Shown piece after piece: positions 7,860 to 15,107 of a stretch of 17,236 bases of DNA; positions within the stretch are counted from its first letter, which is position 1, and each line of letters begins with the position of its first letter. Both the position numbers and the translations under genes were made by a program. The notes beneath the pieces are model-generated. The model was not told the DNA's origin and searched no databases. It saw only the letters and a program-made list of their open reading frames with translations. The stretch comes from an uncultured Caulobacteraceae bacterium (GTDB lineage: Bacteria; Pseudomonadota; Alphaproteobacteria; Caulobacterales; TH1-2). Where the stretch lies: NCBI GenBank assembly GCA_937967425.1, contig CALBST010000327.1, forward strand, positions 1 to 17,236. Reading direction: 5' to 3'.

Positions 7860-8661
7860 ATGGGCCCGGGCCGAGTGGCGGCCGTGGGCTTTCATCGCTC
7901 TGGTCTCGCTGGTGATCGTGGTCGTGAATGCGTCTTCCGATCTTTTGGAGATGCGCCGCGCGGGGCTCGAATTCGAGTGGTGGGAGCCATGGGTCTGGGA
8001 GGTGACGAGCGCGATCGTCATCGTGGCGATGGCGCCGGTGATCGGGATGGCGGTGCGGCGCTGGACGCCGAGCCGGGACAATCTGATCCGCCCGGGACTC
8101 ATCCATCTCGGCCTGACCATCCCCTTCGCTGCTATCCACATCATCGCGATCTGGCTGATGCGCGAGGCGATCTATTGGGTGGGTAAGTCCCAGTACGGCT
8201 TCTTCGACGACGGCGTAGCGTTGGTGGCGTTCTACGAATGGCGCAAAGACGTACTGAGCTACGCCACAATCGCCGCCACCTATTGGATATTCCAGTATGT
8301 CGCGGAACGCCGGAAGCTGGCTTCTCAACCCCCGGCGGACGAGCGGATCGAAGTGCGTGACGGCGGAACCGCCGTATTCCTCGCACCGGGCGACATCACA
8401 CACGTCGAGGCCGCCGGCAATTATGTAGAGTTTCATACGGCGACGAAAACCCATCTCGTGCGCGGAACGCTTGCCTCCTGGGAGGCGCGCCTGGTGGCGC
8501 GGGGATTCATCCGCGTGCACCGCTCGCGGCTGGTGAACCGCGCCAAGATCGACACGTTGAAACCGACCCCTTCGGGCGACATGGAGATCACTCTAAGCGG
8601 CGGACAGGTCGTTCTTGGTAGCCGGCGGTATCGCGCCGTGCTGGCGGGACCGGTCGCTTGA
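7828..8661 (+). CDS. membrane-anchored LytTR-domain transcriptional regulator
   Basis: 277-residue one-component regulator. Four hydrophobic helices occupy the N-terminal half (about residues 19-35, 58-77, 91-110 and 142-158), with conserved aromatic residues near the second. A LytTR DNA-binding domain spans about 173-272, with its three signature stretches: DITHVEAAGNYVEFHT (189-204), FIRVHRSRLVNRAKI (227-241) and LSGGQVVLGSRRYRAVL (256-272). There is no receiver domain, so the signal probably acts through the membrane part or a partner. The start is GTG at 7828 with GGGGAG about 8 nt upstream; the start codon lies inside the repeat cluster described separately, which suggests autoregulation. 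The divergent acyltransferase gene is the likely target. Confidence 0.88.
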   Translation: MTTGDKKGTNGWARAEWRPWAFIALVSLVIVVVNASSDLLEMRRAGLEFEWWEPWVWEVTSAIVIVAMAPVIGMAVRRWTPSRDNLIRPGLIHLGLTIPFAAIHIIAIWLMREAIYWVGKSQYGFFDDGVALVAFYEWRKDVLSYATIAATYWIFQYVAERRKLASQPPADERIEVRDGGTAVFLAPGDITHVEAAGNYVEFHTATKTHLVRGTLASWEARLVARGFIRVHRSRLVNRAKIDTLKPTPSGDMEITLSGGQVVLGSRRYRAVLAGPVA

Positions 8662-8709
8662 GGCGAACGCGCTTATGAATTTCGCCCCTGCGGCCTAGAG
8701 TCAGAATCA

Positions 8710-9315
8710 ATGGCCCAATCACCAAAGCCTGTCGAGAAACCGCGCGCGTGGCAGCGTATGCTATCGGGGCGGCGATTGGATTTGCTCGATCCCTCTCCGC
8801 TGGACATTGAGATCGAGGACATCGCGCACGGGCTGGCCCGCGTGGCGCGGTGGAATGGGCAAACGGTCGGCGCGCATGCATTCTCGGTGGCGCAGCATTC
8901 GCTCGTCGTCGAAGAGATTTGCCGAAAACTGGCGCCGGACTGGGACAAGAAGCGGCGCATGATGGCGCTGCTGCACGATGCGCCGGAATATGTGATCGGC
9001 GATATGATCTCGCCCTTCAAAGCCGCGCTGGGGCTCGACTACAAGGCATTCGAAGGCAAGCTCGAAGCGGCGATCCATATGCGCTTCGGCTTGCCGGCGC
9101 ACGCCCCAGCAGTGGTGAAAGGCGTCATCAAGCGGGCCGATATCATTTGCGCCTATTTCGAAGCCACGCAGCTCGCGGGCTTCACAGAGGCGGAGGCCAA
9201 GCGATTCTTCGGCGCGCCACCGCGCGGGCTGAAGCTGAAACTGACGCCCAAACCGACAGGCGAGGTGCAGGAAGCCTTCTTGAAGCGCTTCCGGTCATTG
9301 ATCGATCCGGCCTAA
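8710..9315 (+). CDS. HD-domain phosphohydrolase (YfbR-like)
   Basis: 201-residue HD-superfamily metal-dependent phosphohydrolase, close in size to E. coli YfbR (a 5'-deoxynucleotidase of 199 residues). Metal ligands are visible: H63 in FSVAQHSLVVEE, the H89-D90 pair in LLHDAPEYVIGD, and D144 in KRADIICAYFEA. The N-terminal segment GRRLDLLDPSPLDIEIEDIAHGLARVARWNG is typical of the bacterial group that hydrolyses nucleotides. The precise substrate is not certain. It is followed after 11 bp by a phosphatase gene and then by the NAD regulator, suggesting one operon. The ribosome binding site is weak. Confidence 0.85.
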   Translation: MAQSPKPVEKPRAWQRMLSGRRLDLLDPSPLDIEIEDIAHGLARVARWNGQTVGAHAFSVAQHSLVVEEICRKLAPDWDKKRRMMALLHDAPEYVIGDMISPFKAALGLDYKAFEGKLEAAIHMRFGLPAHAPAVVKGVIKRADIICAYFEATQLAGFTEAEAKRFFGAPPRGLKLKLTPKPTGEVQEAFLKRFRSLIDPA

Positions 9316-9326
9316 ACTGGCGGCGT

Positions 9327-9848
9327 ATGACCATCCATGTTTGCCCCCTGTCGCGCGCGCCAGAGCTTGCGCGGCGCAATAAGGTTTCGCACGTCGTCAG
9401 CTTGCTCGATCCGCTGACGCCCTTCCCAGTGATCCAGGACGTTGGCGAGCGACACCTCTGCATCGAAGTGCACGACATCGAGACCGAAGAAGACGGTATG
9501 GATCCATTATGCGCCGTCCGAGCTAAGCGGATACTCGAATTCGTCGGCGGCTGGGATCGCACGCAACCCATTCTCATCCACTGCTACGCCGGCATCTCAC
9601 GCTCAACAGCGACGGCCTTCATCACGGCGTGCGCACAGAATCCCAGCGTGGACGAAGAAGCGATCGCACTCGCGCTTCGGCAAGCTTCGCCGTCAGCGTC
9701 TCCGAACCGGCGCTTCGTCGCGCTGGCCGACGCCGAACTCGGCCGCGGCGGGCGGATGTCACGCGCGATCGAGCGCATCGGCCGTGGCTCCAGCTGGCTC
9801 GATATTGGTGAGGCGCGCCCCTTCTCCATTCCAAGCAGCTACGCATGA
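9327..9848 (+). CDS. protein tyrosine / dual-specificity phosphatase-like protein
   Basis: 173-residue small cysteine phosphatase. The P-loop HCYAGISRS gives the CX5R motif with nucleophile C86 and phosphate-binding R92; an upstream Asp such as D50 in EVHDIE could be the general acid. It belongs to a family of short predicted tyrosine phosphatases common in alphaproteobacteria. The reading frame is open from 8850, but the part before 9327 overlaps the HD gene in another frame and does not resemble this family, so the ATG at 9327 is used. Its TGA overlaps the ATG of the NAD regulator (ATGA at 9845-9848). The substrate may be a protein or a small phosphate ester; the sequence does not say. Confidence 0.83.
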   Translation: MTIHVCPLSRAPELARRNKVSHVVSLLDPLTPFPVIQDVGERHLCIEVHDIETEEDGMDPLCAVRAKRILEFVGGWDRTQPILIHCYAGISRSTATAFITACAQNPSVDEEAIALALRQASPSASPNRRFVALADAELGRGGRMSRAIERIGRGSSWLDIGEARPFSIPSSYA

Positions 9849-10822
9849 GCGAAGCGCGCGTCACTATCGGCCTGTCCGCCGTCATCGTCGCGGTGACGGA
9901 GGATAGCCCTTATGTGGTGGTGACACGCGACGGCGGTGATGCCGCTGGCTTGCCGTTTGGCGCATTCGATCCTGCCGGTGATAGAACCCTCGAGCTTTCG
10001 CTGCGCGGCTGGGTGCAGGAGCAGACCGGCTTCGAAATCGGGTATGTCGAGCAGCTCTACACGTTCGGTGATCGCGGACGCGAAATGCCGCTGGCCGCGA
10101 GCGCCGGTTCGGAACGGGTGATCTCGATTTCGTATTTGGCGCTGACGCCATCACGGGCGGTGCTCGATCGCGCAACGGCGCGCTGGCGCTCATGGTATGA
10201 TTTCTTTCCCTGGGAGGACTGGCGCACCGGCCGGCCTAGCGTCATCGACGAGATCATCGCGCCTCGGCTGCGCAAGTGGGCGCAATCGGCCAAGGATGCC
10301 GAAACTGTCGGCCAGCGCCGCGCGCGCGCCCGGCTCGCGTTCGCACAGGATGGCGCTGTCTGGAACGAAGAGCGCGCGTTGGAGCGCTACGAACTACTCT
10401 ATGAAGCGGGACTGGCGCCCGAAGCGGCGCGCGATCGGGCGCGCTTCGCTGGAAAGCCAGCGCCGGCGATGAACACTGAGGCGGGCCTTGGCGAGCCAAT
10501 GGCCTCCGACCACCGGCGTATCTTGGCAACCGCGATCGGCCGGTTGCGCGCCAAAATCAAATATCGCCCCGTCGTGTTCGAGCTTGCACCGGAGCAGTTC
10601 ACGCTGCTGCATCTGCAGCGCGTCGTCGAAGCCATTGCCGGCCTCACCTTGCATAAACAAAACTTCCGCCGCTTGCTCGATCGCACCGGGCTCGTGGAAG
10701 GCACCGGCCAATTCGACAGCAGCGCCGGCGGGCGCCCGGCTGAACTGTTCCGCGCGCGGCGCGAGACGCTAAGCGAGCGTCCAGTCGGCGGCGTCCACGT
10801 CCCGGCGCCGCGTGGCGAGTGA
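9845..10822 (+). CDS. Nudix/winged-helix NAD-biosynthesis regulator (NrtR/NadQ-like)
   Basis: 325-residue protein with a Nudix fold (about residues 8-145) and a C-terminal winged-helix domain (about 225-305). The latter carries the segments typical of NrtR-type regulators: FTLLHLQRVVEAIAG, LHKQNFRRLLDRTGLVEGTG and GRPAELFRAR. The Nudix box is degenerate: where hydrolases have REUxEExG, this has R54-G-W-V-Q-E-Q-T-G. It therefore probably senses an NAD-related ligand (ADP-ribose in NrtR) rather than hydrolysing it. The family controls NAD biosynthesis genes; in alphaproteobacteria a related regulator called NadQ controls nadABC. The nadA operon 3 kb downstream has paired palindromes that could be its operators. 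It starts by a 4-bp overlap with the phosphatase gene. The exact subfamily name is uncertain. Confidence 0.85.
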   Translation: MSEARVTIGLSAVIVAVTEDSPYVVVTRDGGDAAGLPFGAFDPAGDRTLELSLRGWVQEQTGFEIGYVEQLYTFGDRGREMPLAASAGSERVISISYLALTPSRAVLDRATARWRSWYDFFPWEDWRTGRPSVIDEIIAPRLRKWAQSAKDAETVGQRRARARLAFAQDGAVWNEERALERYELLYEAGLAPEAARDRARFAGKPAPAMNTEAGLGEPMASDHRRILATAIGRLRAKIKYRPVVFELAPEQFTLLHLQRVVEAIAGLTLHKQNFRRLLDRTGLVEGTGQFDSSAGGRPAELFRARRETLSERPVGGVHVPAPRGE

Positions 10823-10876
10823 GCGGGAACAATTCGGGGCGGCGCGCGTCCTTATCGGCTGCATCAGGAGGTTCCG

Positions 10877-11365
10877 TTGGCAATGAAAGTAAAGGCGGCG
10901 CTTGCCGCGGCGATGGCCTGCGCGCTGGCGGCGTGCGGCGACCGCGATAGTCAGGTCGGCGAATTTTCCAATGATCTGCTCGGCAACGAAATCATGGTGG
11001 AAGCGCTGCCTGACCCCGCCATCCCTGGCGTTGTTTGCCACGTTGCGTACTTCGATCGCTCGATGCTCGATCGCATTCGGCAGGGCAATTGGTTCGAGAA
11101 CCCGTCGAACTCGGCGGTCTCATGCCAGCGCATTGGCGCGATCAATCTCGCCAACGTCGAGATGTCGCGTTCGGGCGAAGAGATTTTCAATCAGCGCACC
11201 AGCCTGTTTTTCAAGAACACGGCCATCCGCCGCATCGTTGATCTTCAGAACCACACAATTCTCTATGTCTCCCACTCGCGCGAACTGGTTGAAGGATCGG
11301 CGAAGATGGACATTTCAAGCGTGCCGCTAACGGACGCCGAAATCGCGACGGCGCGCGCTCCTTGA
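10877..11365 (+). CDS. creA: CreA family protein, predicted lipoprotein
   Basis: 162-residue protein matching the CreA family, whose biochemical role is unknown. Family landmarks are the FSNDLLGNEIMVEALPDPAIPGVVCHVAYFD region (about residues 30-60), AVSCQRIG (conserved cysteine), and QRTSLFFKNTAIRRIVD near the C-terminal third, with a further VSHSREL/VEGSAK block. The N-terminus is a lipoprotein signal: a hydrophobic Ala-rich segment ending LAAC (C20). AGGAGG at 10866-10871 sits 5 nt before a TTG at 10877 and 11 nt before an ATG at 10883. The TTG has the better spacing but either start is possible, differing by two residues. It lies 54 bp after the NAD regulator. It faces the M23 peptidase gene with only four bases between the stop codons. 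Confidence 0.87.
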   Translation: MAMKVKAALAAAMACALAACGDRDSQVGEFSNDLLGNEIMVEALPDPAIPGVVCHVAYFDRSMLDRIRQGNWFENPSNSAVSCQRIGAINLANVEMSRSGEEIFNQRTSLFFKNTAIRRIVDLQNHTILYVSHSRELVEGSAKMDISSVPLTDAEIATARAP

Positions 11366-11369
11366 TCGA

Positions 11370-12161
11370 TCAGTACGGACGCTGCAGCCGCACGGGTTCG
11401 GGATAGCTCTCTGGCGCTGGCGCCGTCTCCGGCGCCGGGACGGTCACCGGATCGGCCGGTGCGATTGCAACGGGTTGCTGATATGTGTTGGTCACCGGCG
11501 TCGTGACATAGGGCTGCGGCGCTCCGTAGTTCAGCGGATCGACGAGCAAGCCGTCGATCACCACTTCATAGTGCAGGTGCACGCCGGTTGCGTTGCCCGT
11601 CATCCCCATGCGGCCCATCGGCGTGCCGGCGGCGATACGCATGCCGGGACGCAGGTTCGGATCGAATTCAGCCAGATGTGCGTAGCGCGTGCGGACGCCG
11701 TAGCCGTGATCGATCTCGATATAGTTGCCGTAACCGCCGCGATAATCGGCGGCGACGATGCGGCCTTCGCCTGCGGCATAGATGAAGCCACCTTCGCGAT
11801 TGGCGAGATCAAGGCCGTTGTGCTGGCGCCCGCTGGCGCCGCCGCGATAGCCGAAGCCTGATGAGAGACATGCAGCTTCAGTTGGATTGCGCAACAGCGC
11901 GCCAGCCGGGGTATCGATGTAAGGCGTGTAGTTAGCGGCTTCGCCGCGCTGGCCGATGAGGCCGAGATTCGATCCGTAGCTGTTGCAGGCGAACAGCTCG
12001 CTGTGCAACGGCGCGCGTGGCGCATTGGTGTAAATGTTCGGGCCGTAGTCGACCGGCGGCGAGATAACCGTCGTCATTGGCGCCCGTGCGTACGGCGTGT
12101 TTGTCGTGGCGCAACCCGCAAGCGCGCAAGCCGCCGCCAATGCTAAAGCGATACGTCGCAT
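11370..12161 (-). CDS. M23 (LytM-type) metallopeptidase, predicted lipoprotein
   Basis: 263-residue peptidoglycan endopeptidase-like protein. The zinc site is intact: H114 and D118 in RQHNGLDLAN, H162 in RYAHLAEF, and H195/H197 in VHLHYEV, matching the LytM arrangement, so it should cut cell-wall cross-links in the periplasm. A signal with lipobox LAGC (C17) gives a lipid-anchored form. The C-terminal 50 residues are Pro/Thr/Ala-rich and probably disordered. The ATG at 12161 has GGGAGACC just upstream; the frame extends 25 codons further without signal character. The upstream neighbours on the same strand are a 79-residue unknown and mltA, so two wall-lytic enzymes sit together. A 12-bp palindrome (CAGGCGCGCCTG, 12209-12220) lies in its upstream region. 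Confidence 0.92.
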   Translation of the reverse strand: MRRIALALAAACALAGCATTNTPYARAPMTTVISPPVDYGPNIYTNAPRAPLHSELFACNSYGSNLGLIGQRGEAANYTPYIDTPAGALLRNPTEAACLSSGFGYRGGASGRQHNGLDLANREGGFIYAAGEGRIVAADYRGGYGNYIEIDHGYGVRTRYAHLAEFDPNLRPGMRIAAGTPMGRMGMTGNATGVHLHYEVVIDGLLVDPLNYGAPQPYVTTPVTNTYQQPVAIAPADPVTVPAPETAPAPESYPEPVRLQRPY

Positions 12162-12242
12162 GGTCTCCCGCCCAAGTCCGCCGCATGCCGCCCAAAGCTC
12201 TACCCTTGCAGGCGCGCCTGAACGCTGGCTGAACAAGCATAG

Positions 12243-12265
12243 CTTAAGAACTGCGAAGCGCAGCT
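12243..12265 (-). terminator. weak intrinsic terminator after the 79-residue gene
   Basis: On the minus strand AGCTGCG-CTT-CGCAGTT forms a short stem (seven pairs including one G-U) that begins inside the stop codon of the 79-residue gene and runs into TTCTTAA. It would separate the mltA transcript from the M23 gene. The stem is small and the U-tract is interrupted, so this is tentative. Confidence 0.35.
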
Positions 12266-12503
12266 AACCGATGCGTTCACGCAGCAGCGCGGTGTCGGCG
12301 CGCGGGCGGCTTGAGATGCCGAGCGATGTGGAATGTCCGTAACATTCGCCTTCGGCGGTGGCGAAACCGGCCGAAACCAAACGCCCGCTCGGGATGCCCG
12401 CACGCTCGACGAAGCGCGCGTGAATGATCACCGGCTCGAAGGTTTCGAGAACCTCGTCGCCGTCCTCGTCGACGTAACAGACGTACTTCCAGCGCGCTTG
12501 CAT
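12264..12503 (-). CDS. 79-residue conserved-looking protein of unknown function
   Basis: Starts three bases after the TAG of mltA (TAG-TCC-ATG), so it is probably translated by re-initiation or coupling; there is no proper Shine-Dalgarno. The product is soluble, without signal or membrane segment. It opens with an aromatic, acidic stretch (WKYVCYVDEDGDEVLETFEP, residues 5-24), continues IIHARFVERAGIPSGR, and has a second cysteine in GECYGHS (C54) and a basic C-terminus. Composition and codon use look like a real protein rather than a chance frame. I do not recognise a family. The only context is its position behind mltA. Confidence 0.6.
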   Translation of the reverse strand: MQARWKYVCYVDEDGDEVLETFEPVIIHARFVERAGIPSGRLVSAGFATAEGECYGHSTSLGISSRPRADTALLRERIG

Positions 12504-12506
12504 GGA

Positions 12507-13700
12507 CTAGGAGATCGGCGCGCTGCGCGGGGTCAACGTCCACCAGCGCGGCGACTGCGCATTCATGCGCTCTGCGGCCCGGCCGGCTTCCGCGCCGGAG
12601 CCAAAGAATACGTCGCCTCGCAACGGCCCACGGCGAATGGCGCCGCCCGTGTCTTGCGCGACAAGCAAGCGGCGGAACGGCTGGCCGTCATACTCAGCAT
12701 CGACAAACACAACCGCGCCGTAGGGATGGAATGCGGGATCGACGGCGATGGAACCCATCGGCGTCAGCGGCACGCCCGCGGCGCCGCGCGGGCCGGCGGC
12801 GGGATCATCGATGCGCTCCTCTTGAAAGAAGACATAGGACGGGTCGGCATTGAGCGCTTGTTGCGTGGCGGCGGCGCCGTTGCGATCGCTCCAAGCGCGG
12901 AAGTTCGCCCACGTCGCGCCGCCTTGCAGTTGGCCGGAGTCACGGAGCGCGCCGAGTGCGGAGCGCCAACGATAGCCATTCTGCGCAGCGAATGCCGCGC
13001 GCGCCTGTGTGCCATCTGGAAACGCGATGCGGCCCGAACCCTGAATTTGCAGATTGTAGACATCAACGGGATGCGCCCACGCGAACACTTGATCCGGCGA
13101 TGGATTGAGGTTCTCACGCTTGGGATACGGGCGAACCGTTGTGCCGTTGAGCTGCCCCGTCAGCGCACGCGGCGCCCCACGCAGCGCGTCGTTGTCATAG
13201 GCCTCCGCGAACGCCGCGATGTCGACTGAGACCATGTCTCCAGGCCTGCGCACAAGCGGCGCCGAGTAGACGGAATCGGGCGCACGCCGAGCCTCAATGA
13301 TCGGCTCGTAGTATGCGGTGATCCGCGCTTCGCCGGAGCCACGCACGACGTTCGGAATGAAGTTGGCTTCAAAGAACGCACGCTCGCCGCCGGGCGCGAC
13401 GTTTTGCGCGGCCGCGCACGCCGGCGCCCATTCCGCGACTGTGCCGCCGTAGCGGCCGCCACCCGGGAGCGCGGCGCTCGGATCACGCAAGCGCCTGCCC
13501 TCGCATGTGCGGCGGAAGGCAAGCAGAGCCGGCGCGAGATCGACGCGCGTCCAGTCTGGAATGTCTTCGAAACGTGCGGGCTGGAGCGCGAACGCTGCCG
13601 CGGGGGTTTCGGACTCAGTGGGGCCAGGACGCGTTTGCTCGGTGCTGGCGCAGGCGGTGACGAGGGTTGCGGCTGCGAGCAGCGTCAAAACATGGCGCAT
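12507..13700 (-). CDS. mltA: membrane-bound lytic murein transglycosylase A (MltA), lipoprotein
   Basis: 397-residue lytic transglycosylase that cleaves the MurNAc-GlcNAc bond of peptidoglycan with 1,6-anhydro product formation. The MltA domain includes GEARITAYYEPIIEA (about residues 123-137) and DVYNLQIQGSGRIAFPDG (213-230). The C-terminal 3D region carries LTPMGSIAVDP, LLVAQDTGGAI (D350) and RGDVFFGSG (D363); the catalytic aspartate of the family lies in this part. The signal peptide ends VTAC (C17), predicting a lipid anchor. The ATG at 13700 is fixed by AGAGGAG 5 nt upstream; the frame continues 33 codons further without a signal. It is divergent from nadA, and the shared 214-bp gap holds the putative nad operators, the nearer of them about 100 bp upstream of this start. 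Confidence 0.94.
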   Translation of the reverse strand: MRHVLTLLAAATLVTACASTEQTRPGPTESETPAAAFALQPARFEDIPDWTRVDLAPALLAFRRTCEGRRLRDPSAALPGGGRYGGTVAEWAPACAAAQNVAPGGERAFFEANFIPNVVRGSGEARITAYYEPIIEARRAPDSVYSAPLVRRPGDMVSVDIAAFAEAYDNDALRGAPRALTGQLNGTTVRPYPKRENLNPSPDQVFAWAHPVDVYNLQIQGSGRIAFPDGTQARAAFAAQNGYRWRSALGALRDSGQLQGGATWANFRAWSDRNGAAATQQALNADPSYVFFQEERIDDPAAGPRGAAGVPLTPMGSIAVDPAFHPYGAVVFVDAEYDGQPFRRLLVAQDTGGAIRRGPLRGDVFFGSGAEAGRAAERMNAQSPRWWTLTPRSAPIS

Positions 13701-13802
13701 GAAGGCTCCTCTGGGACGAACCGGAGTTCTAACGCGCGAGGGAGGGACAAGTCGCCTTTCGCTTGCATGGGGGAATTCCTGGGAGTATGGTCCGCCCATA
13801 GG

Positions 13803-13823
13803 TTATGCTCATTTGTAGCATAA
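13803..13823. promoter_or_regulatory. putative nad operator 1 (inverted repeat)
   Basis: Perfect 7-bp inverted repeat TTATGCT-N7-AGCATAA between divergent mltA and nadA. The same repeat recurs at 13866. The dyad symmetry, spacing and location upstream of nadA fit a dimeric repressor site. The NrtR/NadQ-like protein encoded at 9845-10822 is the natural candidate (inference). Confidence 0.65.
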
Positions 13824-13829
13824 GGGTGG

Positions 13830-13849
13830 GGCCGAGGGTCTTCTCGGCC
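13830..13849. promoter_or_regulatory. GC-rich hairpin between the two nad operators
   Basis: GGCCGAG (13830-13836) and CTCGGCC (13843-13849) form a perfect 7-bp stem with a 6-nt loop, followed on the plus strand by ATGTTTTA. It could be a small terminator or attenuator for transcripts starting upstream, or a further protein site. Nothing in the sequence decides between these. Confidence 0.4.
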
Positions 13850-13865
13850 ATGTTTTACACCCTAT

Positions 13866-13886
13866 ATATGCTCCGACTGAGCATAA
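13866..13886. promoter_or_regulatory. putative nad operator 2, overlapping a possible -10 region
   Basis: TATGCTC-N5-GAGCATA (13867-13885), the second copy of the inverted repeat; 14 of 21 positions match copy 1, all in the half-sites plus one flanking base. Centres are 63 bp apart. The left half-site overlaps TATATATG, a possible -10 element for nadA, so binding here would block transcription. It lies 28 bp before the nadA ATG. Confidence 0.65.
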
Positions 13887-13914
13887 GCGCCATTCTGGCG
13901 CGAGGAGGCCAAAC

Positions 13915-15075
13915 ATGGCCCGGATAATCGATGCGCCGCTTACCGGCAGCGAAGGCAGCTGCGATCCCCGTTCGGTCCACGGCACTTGGGGCGCGCTCGA
14001 CGCCGCCCAGCGCCGGGGCCTCGCCTACACGCCGGAAGTCGCCGCCGAAACCGCCCCGCTTTATGAACGCGTGAAGCACGTCATACCGGCGGTCGAGTGG
14101 CCGGCGTATGCGCCGCTGATCAGCGCCATCAACAAGATGAAGCGCGCCAAGAACGCGGTCATCCTCGCGCACAATTACATGACCTCGGAAATCTTCCACT
14201 GCGTCGGCGATTTCCGTGGTGACTCGCTGCAACTCGCGCGCGAAGCGGCGGAGACGGATGCAGCCGTCATTGTGCAAGCCGGCGTGCGCTTCATGGCGGA
14301 AACGTCGAAGACCCTGGCGCCGGAAAAGACGGTGCTCATTCCAGATCTCCGCGCGGGCTGCTCGCTTGCCGCCTCGATCACCGGCGCGGACCTGCGGCTG
14401 ATCAAGCAGCGCTATCCCGGCGTGCCGGTGGTGACGTACGTGAACACAAACGCGGACGTGAAAGCCGAGAGCGATGTTTGCTGCACCTCTTCGAACGCCG
14501 CAGCCGTTGTCGAATGGGCGGCGCGCGAGTGGAACACGGATCGCGTCATTCTGCTGCCGGACGAATATCTGGCGAAGAACGTCGCGGCACAGACCGGCAT
14601 AAAGATCATCGCCTGGCACGGCCGCTGCGAAGTGCACGAGCGCTTCACCGCCGAAGACATCGCCGATCTGCGCAAGGCGCATCCCGGCGTCGTCGTGCTT
14701 GCGCACCCGGAATGCCCGCCGGACGTGATGGCGGCTGCGGATTTTGCCGGCTCCACGGCGGCGCTGCAGGATTATGTCGTCGAGAAGCAGCCGCGCAAAG
14801 TCGTGTTGCTGACGGAATGCTCGATGAGCGACAACGTCGCGCAAGCGGCGCCGAACGTCGATTTCGTGCGCCCCTGCAATCTCTGCCCGCACATGAAGCG
14901 GATCACGCTGGAGGGCATCTATGATGCGCTGGCCGAGATGAAGCACGAAGTGACGATCCCAGAGGATGTCCGCGTGCGCGCGAAGCTCGCGATCCAGCGC
15001 ATGCTCGACCTGCCGAAGGAAAAGCCGCGGGCTTTTGCGACGGGGCGTCCGCCTGTCGCGGTAGAACTCATTTAA
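13915..15075 (+). CDS. nadA: quinolinate synthase A
   Basis: 386-residue [4Fe-4S] enzyme that condenses iminoaspartate (from NadB) with dihydroxyacetone phosphate to quinolinate, the second step of de novo NAD synthesis. The three cluster-ligand regions are present: C149 in [12 protein letters not shown]267 in AHPECPPDV, and C321/C324 in [12 protein letters not shown]. The substrate-site segment [21 protein letters not shown] (about 83-103) has the alphaproteobacterial form. AGGAGG at 13903-13908 lies 6 nt before the ATG. It is the first gene of nadA-(141-residue unknown)-nadB-nadC. Expression is probably controlled by the paired palindromes just upstream. As an Fe-S enzyme it is a plausible client of the YgfZ-type protein at 1819-2640. 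Confidence 0.96.
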   Translation: MARIIDAPLTGSEGSCDPRSVHGTWGALDAAQRRGLAYTPEVAAETAPLYERVKHVIPAVEWPAYAPLISAINKMKRAKNAVILAHNYMTSEIFHCVGDFRGDSLQLAREAAETDAAVIVQAGVRFMAETSKTLAPEKTVLIPDLRAGCSLAASITGADLRLIKQRYPGVPVVTYVNTNADVKAESDVCCTSSNAAAVVEWAAREWNTDRVILLPDEYLAKNVAAQTGIKIIAWHGRCEVHERFTAEDIADLRKAHPGVVVLAHPECPPDVMAAADFAGSTAALQDYVVEKQPRKVVLLTECSMSDNVAQAAPNVDFVRPCNLCPHMKRITLEGIYDALAEMKHEVTIPEDVRVRAKLAIQRMLDLPKEKPRAFATGRPPVAVELI

Positions 15076-15107
15076 GCGCCAAATTGCCGCCGCTTTCGCC
15101 GCCCAAC

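Noticed and set aside
6906..8144. Long minus-strand frame crossing the acyltransferase/LytTR divergent region
   Set aside because: Overlaps two well-supported genes in other frames and has no recognisable domain.
8850..9326. N-terminal extension of the tyrosine phosphatase frame
   Set aside because: It overlaps the HD hydrolase gene, whose motifs are complete, and the phosphatase family begins at the ATG at 9327.
12209..12220. 12-bp palindrome CAGGCGCGCCTG upstream of the M23 gene
   Set aside because: Single copy, built of GC-rich steps common in this genome; mentioned in the gene entry but not called as an operator.
12333..13229. Plus-strand frame opposite mltA
   Set aside because: Antisense shadow; mltA has signal peptide, ribosome binding site and catalytic region.
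13786..13800. TATGG-N5-CCATA inverted repeat next to nad operator 1
   Set aside because: Different half-site and spacing from the twin operators, single copy; could be part of the mltA promoter but nothing supports a role.
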